DNA of 64,000 nucleotides, from the NCBI RefSeq assembly GCF_010994275.1, contig NZ_WMCD01000006.1, positions 304,909 through 368,908 of the forward strand, given 5' to 3'. The first letter of the stretch is position 1. Each line of letters begins with the position of its first letter. This DNA comes from Cyclobacterium jeungdonense. GTDB lineage: Bacteria > Bacteroidota > Bacteroidia > Cytophagales > Cyclobacteriaceae. The translations under genes were made by a program, and so were the position numbers. The notes beneath the pieces are model-generated. The model was not told the DNA's origin and ran no database searches. It saw nothing but the letters and a program-made list of their open reading frames with translations. This document shows, one piece after another, positions 1 to 9,129 of this stretch.

Positions 1-1157
1 CGGTTGTTATTTTCCCCGGATACAGCTTTTACAATACCATCCTGCAATGCATGAGAATCATCGGGATCAATGATGATTCCTGTGTTAAATTTGTGGATAG
101 TATTATACAATTCGGAGCCTTTCATTGCCGTGACTAAGGAAACACCTCCAACTGACCAAATGGTCGTTAATTTGGAAGGTAACATCAGATCAGTGGCATT
201 GGATTTTTGTAGAACCAGATGAAGGTCAGCCAGATTAAGCATTTTTTTAAATTTTTCAAGTGGCTGAAGGGGTATAAATATCACATTGGTTAATCCCATG
301 TTTTCCTTTTGGGCGACCAGATGCTCCACGTAGGGGCCTGAACCGCAGATGATAAATTGAATTTGTTTATCGTATTCCAGGTTTTTGGCTGTTAGCAATA
401 TACGTTCCAGACCTTGCTTCTCACCAATAGCCCCCGAGTAGAGTACAAATTTATCATTAGGGCTAAAGCCAAACTCTTTTTTGAGTTCTGCTTTGTCTTG
501 TAAGGGATAGAATAGTTCAGTGTTTACCCAGTTTGAAAAAAGATAAATATCCTTGTGGGATTTTTGCCTGATTTTATGAGCCATCGCAGTTGAAATTGTA
601 CTTATTTGGTCCGCATTGTTAAAAATGTACCGCTCAATTTTGAGCAAAATACTTATCAGACTTTGAAATCGAATCAATTTAAGGTCTCTAGCCGCCTCTA
701 TTTGTAAATCCTGAATATGATAGGTGAATTGATTATCTTGAATTTTTTTGACTAATACGCCCAATATCCCCAGAAGAAGAGAGGGTGATACCGTAATTAC
801 CTGATCAAATTGAAATTTAGACATTACTCCGACTAACTTAAAAAAGGCGCTAACCAGAAATGAACAATCCAATAGCATTCTTCGGATGGCAGTGGGTTTG
901 CAGGGAATGTAAGCAGGGCAGCGGAAAACATTAATTTTACCACCGGACGGAAACGATTGGGTTTCGCACTGGTACCAAAATTTCCTTTTGACATAGGGTT
1001 CCTGTATTTGCCAATAGGGATAATAAGGATAGGTAGTGATGACGGTACATTCATGACCCCTGCTTGCCAACCAATGAATCATCTCTCCCGAGTATTTCCC
1101 AATTCCGGTTGGTTCTGGAGCATAGTTGTAGCCTATCAAAAGAATTTTCTTCTTCAT
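1..1157 (-). CDS. WcaI-like GT4 glycosyltransferase, 3' end outside window
   Basis: The minus strand is open from an ATG at 1155-1157 to the first base of the window, giving at least 385 residues; the C-terminus is missing. The N-terminus MKKKILLIGYNYAPEPTGIG (residues 1-20) is the nucleotide-sugar/acceptor loop of the WcaI-type GT4 family, which adds a sugar during colanic-acid-like exopolysaccharide assembly at the cytoplasmic membrane face. A second Rossmann domain follows, with VLYSGAIGEKQGLERIL (about residue 240) and LMLPSKL (about residue 325), typical of GT-B folds. It is divergently oriented to the wzi-like gene at 1623, with a 465-bp AT-rich gap between them. The family call rests on motif recognition; the sugar is unknown. 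Confidence 0.85.
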   Translation of the reverse strand, partial: MKKKILLIGYNYAPEPTGIGKYSGEMIHWLASRGHECTVITTYPYYPYWQIQEPYVKRKFWYQCETQSFPSGGKINVFRCPAYIPCKPTAIRRMLLDCSFLVSAFFKLVGVMSKFQFDQVITVSPSLLLGILGVLVKKIQDNQFTYHIQDLQIEAARDLKLIRFQSLISILLKIERYIFNNADQISTISTAMAHKIRQKSHKDIYLFSNWVNTELFYPLQDKAELKKEFGFSPNDKFVLYSGAIGEKQGLERILLTAKNLEYDKQIQFIICGSGPYVEHLVAQKENMGLTNVIFIPLQPLEKFKKMLNLADLHLVLQKSNATDLMLPSKLTTIWSVGGVSLVTAMKGSELYNTIHKFNTGIIIDPDDSHALQDGIVKAVSGENNN

Positions 1158-1622
1158 TTGAAATCCTGTTAACATCTTCAATAAATCCTGAAGGACTCTA
1201 CAATAAGATAGTTTTAAATTTGAATAAAGATATTTATAGTTTGGTTGGTCAGTTCTTGATAAATATCCTTTATTAAAGTTAGTAATTAGTAAGGTCTTGC
1301 AGGGTACTGATACATTCAATATAGTAATAATAATAGGAAAAAATAAATAATGTCACTACTAAAATGGGGTTTAAATATAAAAAAACGAAATACACTTATT
1401 TTTCTTACTTTTCTGGCCTGTTTGAATATTGAATAATAGCAATTTTATATTAACTTTTTATTATATTTTATTAAACAGAATAAATAATTTTATGAAAAAA
1501 TAATTTTATTTTTTATTCCTTAGACAGTTATTTTTCTTAGCAAATTAATTTTTTTAAGCATTAATTTTCAGAAAAGACATCCTTTGATCTATTTTTTATT
1601 TGGTTTCTTAGTATGTTTGGAT
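1158..1622. other. AT-rich divergent intergenic region
   Basis: This gap separates two divergent genes and should hold both promoters. It is strongly AT-rich with long A and T runs around 1370-1560. I see no gene remnant, no clear -7/-33 pair of the Bacteroidota type and no convincing hairpin. An in-frame TTG at 1584 would extend the downstream gene into this region, but the ATG at 1623 starts directly at a signal peptide. Confidence 0.5.
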
Positions 1623-3095
1623 ATGAAGTTAGTATGGAATGTTTTCCTGTTTATGCTGTTTGGTATCCATCAGGTTTCAGGTCAATTTCTAGATTCTCTC
1701 AAAATTGAAACAGGACTTAGTATGGTCGTTGCTTCGAAGGATTACCCTCCTTTCTGGATACAAGCCAACCAATTCGGTACGGTTGGTAGTGAAAGGCAGT
1801 TGGATCTTATTCCACACCTGTCCGTTGAAAACAGTCACTATTTTCGATTGGGCAAGTCGAAAATTGAAACAACAGAAGCCAATTTTCACCTGGGGTATGG
1901 CCTGGATGTATATGCCAATAATGGCTTTAATTCCGTTTTTGCGAAAGAAGCATTTGTTCGGCTGGGGTATCAGCAATGGGAGTTAAGGGCGGGAAGGTTT
2001 GCCGAACTTATTGGCGAACTGGATCCTGAGCTTTCAAGTGGTTCCTTTGCAGTTAGTGGCAATGCCTTGCCCATTCCCAAACTGACTTTTATAGTTAATC
2101 GCTTTACCGATGTTCCGGGGACAAGGGGATTTTTGCAGTTTAAAGGACAGTATTCCCATGGTTGGCTGGGGAACTCCCATTCCGTGAAAAATGCATTTTT
2201 GCATGAGAAGGTTTTATACTTGAAAGCCGGAAGGAAGCCATTCAGTTTCTATGCAGGGTTGATGCATTTCGCCCAATGGGGTGGAGAACATCAGCGTGGA
2301 CCAATGCCTGGACGATTTAAAGATTATTTACGGATCATCGTGGGGGCCTCCGGAGATCCGGATGATCCGGTTTACCAACAGGGTGCGGGATCCGTTGATG
2401 TAGCCAATGCGGTAGGCAATCACATGATCAATTCCGATATCGGCCTGGAGGTAAGGCTGGCCAAATCCAGACTAAAACTCTATACCCAAACCATATTTTC
2501 TAAAGGGAGGGGGGATAGTTCCAATTTAAGCAGGAGGGATGATCTGGTTGCATTTAACATGTTCGGAAAAGACCGAATGGTAGGATTAAGTTGGACTACC
2601 GACAGAAAATCATGGGTAGAAAAAGTATTGCTGGAAGGTATTTATACCAAAGAGCAGGGAGGCGATATTATTTTCAATGGCAGGTTTAATTATTATAACA
2701 ATGCTACCTATGCTACAGGATGGGTGTATCAGGAAAACATTATCGGTACTCCTTTATTTATTTCACAAAATCAGGCTGCAAATTATGAATTGGATCCCAA
2801 TGGCATAGGAGGGTTGAGCGTAGTGAGTAATAGGATCGTTGGGTATCACGGCGGAATAATGGGAAGCCTGGGTAAACATATGCGTTATCGTACATTGATT
2901 ACCTTTGTAAGTCATTTCGGCAACTACTACAACGATGCCTATTTTACTCCAAACAAAAAGCAATCATATTTTCTGTTAGAACTAAGCCATCGGCTGAATC
3001 CCAAAATTAGTGTTGTTACTGCCATTGCTCTGGATAGGGGAGAATTATCAAATAATGTTGGAGCACAATTGGCAGTGGAATGGACGGTAAAATGA
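1623..3095 (+). CDS. wzi: Wzi-family capsule assembly outer-membrane protein
   Basis: This gene encodes about 490 residues from the ATG at 1623. That start gives a clean signal peptide (MKLVWNVFLFMLFGIHQVSG then Q); an upstream in-frame TTG at 1584 would add 13 residues and is less likely. The mature part is rich in alternating aromatic/polar strands with many Gly and Tyr, ends in a beta-strand-like segment (AQLAVEWTVK) and contains the pattern HFAQWGGEHQRGPMPGRFKD, as in the capsule-assembly Wzi family. Known Wzi proteins are 18-strand outer-membrane barrels that help anchor capsule at the surface. Its place at the edge of a large polysaccharide locus fits that role. Family assignment is good; the bound polymer is unknown. 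Confidence 0.8.
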   Translation: MKLVWNVFLFMLFGIHQVSGQFLDSLKIETGLSMVVASKDYPPFWIQANQFGTVGSERQLDLIPHLSVENSHYFRLGKSKIETTEANFHLGYGLDVYANNGFNSVFAKEAFVRLGYQQWELRAGRFAELIGELDPELSSGSFAVSGNALPIPKLTFIVNRFTDVPGTRGFLQFKGQYSHGWLGNSHSVKNAFLHEKVLYLKAGRKPFSFYAGLMHFAQWGGEHQRGPMPGRFKDYLRIIVGASGDPDDPVYQQGAGSVDVANAVGNHMINSDIGLEVRLAKSRLKLYTQTIFSKGRGDSSNLSRRDDLVAFNMFGKDRMVGLSWTTDRKSWVEKVLLEGIYTKEQGGDIIFNGRFNYYNNATYATGWVYQENIIGTPLFISQNQAANYELDPNGIGGLSVVSNRIVGYHGGIMGSLGKHMRYRTLITFVSHFGNYYNDAYFTPNKKQSYFLLELSHRLNPKISVVTAIALDRGELSNNVGAQLAVEWTVK

Positions 3096-3230
3096 GGAAA
3101 TTTTCAAATGGGAATATTGAGTTCCCTATCGACCTTCCATTAGTGTACAATAATTTTTTTTATTTTTTGTATAAAAATATTTAATAATGATTATATTTAG
3201 TAGAAAAAAAATAGTCATATACTGGGGATC

Positions 3231-4175
3231 ATGATCGCTACCCTAAAAAGAATGAAATGGATTTATGTGGTGTATAATTTTTTTCATCATAAAAAATTAG
3301 CTTATCTCAAACCACTTTATGAAAAGTTTGGTTTAAGAAAGCGATATTTCCAGACCGTATCTAGTAAAGATTTTAATGAAAATGATCCGTTAATAGGTCC
3401 TACATTGGATCGATTAAATTCGGCCAAGGAACTTCCACGACATCCATCATTTGCTGATCTACCCGAAAATATTAAGGAGGCGTTGCTTCCCTGGTCTGAG
3501 GAAGGCTATGCAGTACTTGAGCAATTTTTTTCGGCTGAACAGGTAGCATCTATCAACGATCAAATTGAAAAATTGGCAAAATCAAATCAATTGCAGATCC
3601 GGGAAGGGCGGAAAATGATGTTTGCCGTTAATCATTCTCCAAAGCTCCGTGCCGAAGCAAGCCCGGGACGTTTGGAAAAAATTCTTGAAATGCTGTTGGG
3701 AAGGCCGGTGTCCTTATTTCAAAGTGTGAATTTCTATAGAGGAAGTGAAGATCCTGCCCACTCTGATTTTATTCACATGTCTACCTATCCTTATGGGTTT
3801 CTTATAGCAGTATGGATTGCCCTGGAGGATATCGATATGGATAATGGTCCATTATTTTATTATCCCGGTAGTCATAAATTAAAATATGTAATGAACAGTG
3901 ACTTTGACCATGGTGGAAATAGTTGGATGTTAGGGAAAAATTACCGGGAAAAGTATTCCAATAAAATTGCTAGTGTCCTGGCGGATACCGATTTTAAAAT
4001 AAAGTATTTTACCGCTAAAAAAGGGGACGTGTTAATCTGGCACGCCAATCTATTACATGGAGGGGCCAAGGTAGAAAATGGAGACAGGACCCGAAAGAGC
4101 ATGGTGATGCACTATTTTGCTTCGGATGTAATTAGGTATCATGAAATTACCCAGAGGCCTTCATTCCAATCTTAG
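3231..4175 (+). CDS. PhyH-family Fe(II)/2-oxoglutarate dioxygenase
   Basis: This is a 314-residue cytosolic protein of the phytanoyl-CoA dioxygenase (PhyH) superfamily. The iron-binding triad is visible as H177-x-D179 (PAHSDFIH) and H276 (HANLLHGG), and an Arg at about 286-288 suits 2-oxoglutarate binding. Family members hydroxylate small molecules, lipids or sugars using O2 and 2-oxoglutarate; the substrate cannot be read from sequence. It follows the wzi-like gene by 135 bp on the same strand and may be cotranscribed, which suggests tailoring of a polysaccharide or lipid precursor, but this is inference. A degenerate IS3 element lies directly downstream. Confidence 0.82.
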   Translation: MIATLKRMKWIYVVYNFFHHKKLAYLKPLYEKFGLRKRYFQTVSSKDFNENDPLIGPTLDRLNSAKELPRHPSFADLPENIKEALLPWSEEGYAVLEQFFSAEQVASINDQIEKLAKSNQLQIREGRKMMFAVNHSPKLRAEASPGRLEKILEMLLGRPVSLFQSVNFYRGSEDPAHSDFIHMSTYPYGFLIAVWIALEDIDMDNGPLFYYPGSHKLKYVMNSDFDHGGNSWMLGKNYREKYSNKIASVLADTDFKIKYFTAKKGDVLIWHANLLHGGAKVENGDRTRKSMVMHYFASDVIRYHEITQRPSFQS

Positions 4176-4269
4176 AAATTTATTTTCTGTTAAGCAATAT
4201 AACTTCAATCAATTGGTACTAGGCTGCTTTTTTGAACAGGTTAAAACTAGAATTTTTAACTTAGTAATT

Positions 4270-4899
4270 ATGAAAAAGAGCTAATTTACCGAAGAATAGA
4301 TCATCAACATCCTCAAACTGCAGGAGGAAGGCCTCAAAGTAGAAGAGATATGCAGGAAGCATGGAATTAGTGCTAGCACATTTTACGTCTGGTGGAGCAA
4401 ATACTCAGGCATGGAAGTACAGGAACTCCGTCGCCTCAGAAGTCTGGAGGAGGAAAACAGCCGGTTAAAAAAAAGTGGCTAACCAAAGCCTGGAAATCGA
4501 CATGATAAAAGATATATTATCAAAAAAGCCCTGACGCCCATGCAAAAGCAAGAACACGTGGTCTACCTTAAAGATACCTACAAGGTGTCCCCTGCATAGG
4601 CGTGCAGCGTCTTATCGGTATCCAGAACCACAAAATATTACCAGAAGAAAATGCCAGCAAAAGATGCCCAGATCAAAACGATGATTGAGCAGGTCATAGG
4701 TTGTAGCAGAAAAGGCAGAAACAAGGTGATCTGCCTGGTAAAGAAAAAGTATCCTCATATCAGTGGGAGTAAGATCAGGCGCGTGTATGAGTTGGAGGGC
4801 TTTAGCTTATACCTCGTGGATACTTACGATACGATCTTCCACCTAATGGCTGCGGATGACGAATATCCTGATATGAGATACAGGATAATATTGTCGTGA
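4270..4899 (+). pseudogene. Degenerate IS3-family transposase (OrfA/OrfB relic)
   Basis: From the ATG at 4270 the frame reads like an IS3 OrfA helix-turn-helix protein (IINILKLQEEGLKVEEICRK, then HGISASTFYVWWSKYSGM), but it has stop codons at codon 5 and shortly after, and a frameshift near 4480 inside the leucine-zipper part. Further on, an 82-codon open stretch from 4651 reads like the start of OrfB (IRRVYELEGFSLY is the familiar HTH_21-type segment). The DDE catalytic region is absent, so the element is dead and truncated. I do not see intact terminal inverted repeats. It separates the wzi/PhyH pair from the minus-strand glycosyltransferase block. Confidence 0.8.
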
Positions 4900-4927
4900 G
4901 GCAATTTATTTCCGTAATTAGAATGGT

Positions 4928-5956
4928 CTATGGTCTAAGAAAGAGAAGTATCATTTTAACCCTATTTTTAACCTGATCAAAAAACATACCATAACTATTA
5001 GTTTTAATAATAAATAATATTCTATAAAATAGCGAAAATTTTAGATAATAGTATTTTAAGGTGTAAAGTCTTTTTTGGTAAAATGCTTCCCAAACAATAT
5101 TTCTATTAAGGTTTATATTGGTACAATTATTGAATACTTTAGTAAATTTTTCGAGTAATGCTAAACTCGAACATATTTGATTGATTTCTTTATTATTAAA
5201 TTTTTTAGGGGTAAAATAGTAACTTAAAATTTCAGCGTGATACTTCTCAACATCAACCAAATGACTATCTAAATAGAACAACATATTTCTCTTAACCTGT
5301 TTAATAGCCATGTCCCTATATTCACTTTTTTTAATAACCTGCCAAAGGCTATTTTCATTAACCCTGTACTTCACTAAAATTTGGGGAATAATATAGAACT
5401 TATACACTCTGGATAAATTCCAAATCAATTCAAAATCTTCGGAAAAATCAACAGTATATTTACCAATAGACTTAACAATTTCCTTGTTAAAAATCATAGT
5501 AGGATGAAAAATCCAGCACGAAAAATTTAAATTATAATAGTAATACTCAGGATTAAGTCTATGATTCTCTAACTTTTCCCCATTCATATCAATCTTTTGA
5601 ACCCAGCACGAATAAAGAGCGCCATCAGGATTCTTTTCAATAAAGTCGATTTGCTTTTCCAATCGATGGGGAAGAGATATATCATCCGCATCCATCCTGG
5701 CTATCCAATCCCCCTCGGCAAGGTCTATACCTCGATTGAGGGTTTTAGAAATTCCCAAATTAGAAGAATTTTGATAAAATTTAATTCTTGAATCAAAAAA
5801 TGACCGAATAATCTCAACACTTCTATCTGTAGAGCCATCATCAATTATAATAAATTCAAAATCTTTATAAGTCTGGGCCAATACACTCTCTATAGCTTCT
5901 TCTAGGAATTTTTCGCCATTGAAAACTGGCATTAAAAAAGACACAAAAGGCTTCAT
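4928..5956 (-). CDS. GT2 family glycosyltransferase
   Basis: This encodes 342 residues. The N-terminal GT-A domain shows SFLMPVFNGEKFLEEAIESV, a DDGSTD loop (39-44) and the metal-binding MDADD (88-92), so it is very probably an active inverting nucleotide-sugar transferase. The last 130 residues are basic and rich in Tyr/Phe/Asn, with no clear membrane helices. It is the last gene of the long minus-strand run and lies 19 bp downstream of the FkbM gene, so it is probably in the same operon. The gene is noticeably AT-rich (many AAT, ATA and TTA codons) compared with genes at 9-18 kb, hinting at separate acquisition. Donor and acceptor are unknown. Confidence 0.88.
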   Translation of the reverse strand: MKPFVSFLMPVFNGEKFLEEAIESVLAQTYKDFEFIIIDDGSTDRSVEIIRSFFDSRIKFYQNSSNLGISKTLNRGIDLAEGDWIARMDADDISLPHRLEKQIDFIEKNPDGALYSCWVQKIDMNGEKLENHRLNPEYYYYNLNFSCWIFHPTMIFNKEIVKSIGKYTVDFSEDFELIWNLSRVYKFYIIPQILVKYRVNENSLWQVIKKSEYRDMAIKQVKRNMLFYLDSHLVDVEKYHAEILSYYFTPKKFNNKEINQICSSLALLEKFTKVFNNCTNINLNRNIVWEAFYQKRLYTLKYYYLKFSLFYRILFIIKTNSYGMFFDQVKNRVKMILLFLRP

Positions 5957-5975
5957 AATGTAAATAAATTATATT

Positions 5976-6881
5976 TTACTTTTTATCTAATAGGCTATTC
6001 ACTCCTATTACATACTCTCCTTGATAAAAAATCTCCATTCCATTTCCAATTAAAATGGAAATAATATTTTCCCTAATAGGATATTCGTCATGAATCTCTA
6101 TAATTAAAAATCTGGTACGCTTAATAAAAGAAGAAGCAATTTCTGCATCTTCAAATAAAAAGCGCTCTCCTCCTTCTATGTCTAATTTAAAAACATCAAT
6201 TATGTCAAAATTACTCATCTTCATAATATCCATAACAGTCATTCCATCAATATCACCAAAATCCTGGTCTTCTACTAATTGGATTGACCAACTTTTATTA
6301 TCTCTGAATCCCCATTTAATTTTAAGTTTAGAATTATCTTTCCATAACCCGGCGCGCAGAGGGTAAACTAAATTTAATTCATTTAGTTTAATATTTTCGA
6401 CGAGTTGTTTAAAATTCTCTTTATCGGGTTCAATACTTATTATTTTGGCTAGAGGAAAATTTTTAGACAAAAAAATACTTGTTATGCCTATATTTGCTCC
6501 GGCATCAAAAATATTATAAATCTTTTGATTATCACTGTATTTTAAAATTATACATAAAATTTTTTTGAAATCATCATTCATATAAATTTGATAAAAAACA
6601 TTGATATCGCTGCTTGGCTCTTTTCGAAGGATCAATCTGATCATACCAATGTTTCTTAAATCATACTTTGCTAAAAAATAATGTTTACGGTCTCTCAAAA
6701 GAGATCCGTTACTTTTAACAAGATGTTCATAATGCCAGAAAATCAAATAATATTTAGGGAAAAATTTAAACGAATATCCCAACCTTTTCTCAACCCCAAT
6801 TAAGGATATGTTCCACAAAAGTTTGAGTTTCCAATTCCAAGGAATTCGCTTTGAATATATTATGGATTTAATTTTCTCCAA
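5976..6881 (-). CDS. FkbM-family SAM-dependent methyltransferase
   Basis: This is a 301-residue protein. The SAM-binding glycine loop FDAGANIGITSIF is at 125-137, the ribose-binding acid in SIEPD at 149-153, and the FkbM-typical KLDIEGGE at 232-239. Members of this family O-methylate sugars or other metabolites and are common in capsule and O-antigen loci. It sits between a GT2 gene and the Wzt-like ATPase (28 bp away), which suggests methylation of the exported glycan, possibly as terminal capping. In ABC-exported O-antigens such caps can set chain length; that link is inference. The gene is AT-rich like its neighbour. Confidence 0.85.
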   Translation of the reverse strand: MEKIKSIIYSKRIPWNWKLKLLWNISLIGVEKRLGYSFKFFPKYYLIFWHYEHLVKSNGSLLRDRKHYFLAKYDLRNIGMIRLILRKEPSSDINVFYQIYMNDDFKKILCIILKYSDNQKIYNIFDAGANIGITSIFLSKNFPLAKIISIEPDKENFKQLVENIKLNELNLVYPLRAGLWKDNSKLKIKWGFRDNKSWSIQLVEDQDFGDIDGMTVMDIMKMSNFDIIDVFKLDIEGGERFLFEDAEIASSFIKRTRFLIIEIHDEYPIRENIISILIGNGMEIFYQGEYVIGVNSLLDKK

Positions 6882-6909
6882 TTTTTGACCAATAAAATAT
6901 CACTTAATT

Positions 6910-8205
6910 TTATTCCAAATTGGTAGTCCACACTAACTTTGGTCTAATCACTCCCAACCAATCACCCAAGTATTCTTTTCTCATTTCGCCAGAGTCAATT
7001 ACATTGAAAACTACAGCTTCTTTTGCAAAGGCGACAATATTTGAACTATTCTGAAGTAATATGGCATTTGCAAAATAAATTCCTTCGTTTAAAAAATTTG
7101 CAGGTATTTTCACTTTGGATCTATATTTACCCTTTTTCAACGGAATTCCAGAAAATTGATCCACATTGGAGATTGCGGATTTCCAATTCGCTGTGGACAG
7201 AACACCTACCCCGGATTGGGTATATAGCTGTATGTTACTAGTAAGTAAATTCCCGTTGACATAATTTTCGAAAATGATTTCTAAATAGAAAACATCACTA
7301 ATGGAAACTATAGAACAAGCAACCCCATTTTTATTTACTATTCGGATAGTTAAAATTCGGGCATTTTTATTACCAGGGGCCTGATTCACATCCTCGAAAT
7401 TTGTTTGTGCTACTAAACCTTTATCAGATTCGTTCAAATAAAAATTCACTACTTTCTCCATAGAATCATTTAGCAAAAGTTCTCCTTTATTTAGAAGTAA
7501 GCCCCTTTTACACAGTGAATTAACTGCAGCCATATTGTGACTCACAAAAAGTATAGTTCGCCCATCATGAGCAATCTGACCCATTTTTCCAATACACTTT
7601 TTTTGAAATTCTGCATCACCGACTGCTAAAACCTCGTCAACAATTAAGATTTCGGGTTCGAGGTGAGCTGCGACTGCAAAGGCCAGTCTTACATACATCC
7701 CGCTGCTATATCTTTTAATAGGCGTATCAATGTGCTTTTCCACGCCAGAAAAGGCAATAATTTCATCAAGCTTATTTTTGATTTCAGACTTGGTCATCCC
7801 TAGTATTGCGCCATTAAGAAATATATTTTCCTTACCGGTGAGTTCGGGATGAAATCCGGTTCCAACTTCCAATAAACTTGCAATTCTTCCTCTAATTTTT
7901 ATTTCACCTGCTGTAGGTGTAGTTATCCTTGATAGAATTTTTAAAAGTGATGATTTTCCGGCTCCATTTTTACCAATTATTCCTAAAATTTCGCCTTGCT
8001 TTATTTCAAAATTGATGTCTTTTAACGCCCAATACTCCTCTTCCCTATTGTTATGTTCAGATTCATCTATTCCAAAATAGTAATTCTTCTTTCCTCTAAG
8101 ATTTGCCCACCACCTATTTAAATCCTCTTTAATTGTTCCTGTTCCAAATGAACCTAATTGATACCTTTTACTTACCCCCTCTACCCTAATTACGATTTGA
8201 GACAT
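6910..8205 (-). CDS. wzt: Wzt-like ABC transporter ATPase with C-terminal glycan-binding-type domain
   Basis: This is a 431-residue ATPase. Motifs are Walker A GIIGKNGAGKSS (75-86), signature YSSGM (166-170), Walker B ILIVDE (186-191) and the H-loop His in LFVSHN (223). An N-terminal region of about 60 residues precedes the core, as in polysaccharide/teichoic-acid exporters. Residues about 250-431 form an extra beta-rich domain like the Wzt carboxyl domain, which in E. coli O8/O9a recognises the modified non-reducing end of the glycan. It is 10 bp downstream of the permease gene. Together they should export a finished polymer across the inner membrane with ATP. Confidence 0.92.
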   Translation of the reverse strand: MSQIVIRVEGVSKRYQLGSFGTGTIKEDLNRWWANLRGKKNYYFGIDESEHNNREEEYWALKDINFEIKQGEILGIIGKNGAGKSSLLKILSRITTPTAGEIKIRGRIASLLEVGTGFHPELTGKENIFLNGAILGMTKSEIKNKLDEIIAFSGVEKHIDTPIKRYSSGMYVRLAFAVAAHLEPEILIVDEVLAVGDAEFQKKCIGKMGQIAHDGRTILFVSHNMAAVNSLCKRGLLLNKGELLLNDSMEKVVNFYLNESDKGLVAQTNFEDVNQAPGNKNARILTIRIVNKNGVACSIVSISDVFYLEIIFENYVNGNLLTSNIQLYTQSGVGVLSTANWKSAISNVDQFSGIPLKKGKYRSKVKIPANFLNEGIYFANAILLQNSSNIVAFAKEAVVFNVIDSGEMRKEYLGDWLGVIRPKLVWTTNLE

Positions 8206-8215
8206 GTCAAAATAT

Positions 8216-9064
8216 TTAAATTACATCCATGAAATCCCTTTCCACTTTATTAAATAATAGGATCCCGGCTAAGAGAGATATTATGGTAAAAATGACGGAA
8301 TATCCAATTTGCCACCCGCTAAAATCGCCAACACCTAATATTGAAAATCTGAAAAATTCAATTATCGGTGTAAGCGGGTTAGCTAAAATTAAGGCTTTAT
8401 AATTACCGGAAAAAAAAGACAATGGGTAAATAACAGGCGTAACATACATTAATAATTGGACACCGAAAGAAACCAGGAAAACCAAATCACGGTATTTGGT
8501 AGTCAAAGAGGAAATGATTATACCAAATCCCAATCCCAATGCTGCAACCATAGCCAGTAAAATGGGAAGAAAAAACAAATAATAGTTCAATTGAATTTGA
8601 CTATCCAAAAATAAGAAGAAATAACCCAATAATACCAAAAGAAGACCTAATTGAATACCGAAGCTAATTAAAGCCGAAATAACAATGGATAAAGGTACAA
8701 TCAATCGGGGAAAATAAACTTTTCCAAAAATCCCGGCATTATTGGTAAAAGTATTAGAGGTCTTTAACAAACAACTGGAAAAATAATTCCATATCACCAG
8801 TCCTGAGAGATAGAAAAGGGCAGGAGGCGCCCCATCAGTCGGAATACCCGCTACTTGATCAAAAACGACCATAAACAATATTGTAGTCAATATGGGCTGA
8901 ATGATAAACCAGAGGGGACCCAGGATTGTCTGTTTGTAAACTGCAACAAAATCTCTTTTTACAAACATAAACAGTAAATCCCTATATCTCCAAAGATCAT
9001 TTAAGTGAAGATCAAACGATGACGTTTTGGGTTTAATAATCAAGGTCCACGTTTTTGTATCCAT
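8216..9064 (-). CDS. wzm: Wzm-like ABC-2 polysaccharide export permease
   Basis: This is a 282-residue integral membrane protein with about six hydrophobic helices, beginning with an amphipathic segment (LWRYRDLLFMFVKRDFVAVY, about residues 25-44) typical of ABC-2 permeases such as Wzm/TagG/RfbA. The segment PLTPIIEFFRFSILG near residue 225 is also characteristic. It is followed after 10 bp by the matching ATPase. The pair forms a complete exporter, which is notable because the same locus also encodes Wzx- and Wzy-like proteins. Confidence 0.92.
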   Translation of the reverse strand: MDTKTWTLIIKPKTSSFDLHLNDLWRYRDLLFMFVKRDFVAVYKQTILGPLWFIIQPILTTILFMVVFDQVAGIPTDGAPPALFYLSGLVIWNYFSSCLLKTSNTFTNNAGIFGKVYFPRLIVPLSIVISALISFGIQLGLLLVLLGYFFLFLDSQIQLNYYLFFLPILLAMVAALGLGFGIIISSLTTKYRDLVFLVSFGVQLLMYVTPVIYPLSFFSGNYKALILANPLTPIIEFFRFSILGVGDFSGWQIGYSVIFTIISLLAGILLFNKVERDFMDVI

Positions 9065-9129
9065 CGTATTTATTTACTAAATTATATAAATAACAAGCAG
9101 TGATTATTAATACTGTGAAGTAAAGCCTT

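Noticed and set aside
4651..4899. 82-codon frame as an intact small gene
   Set aside because: It continues a broken IS3 OrfB and starts within it.
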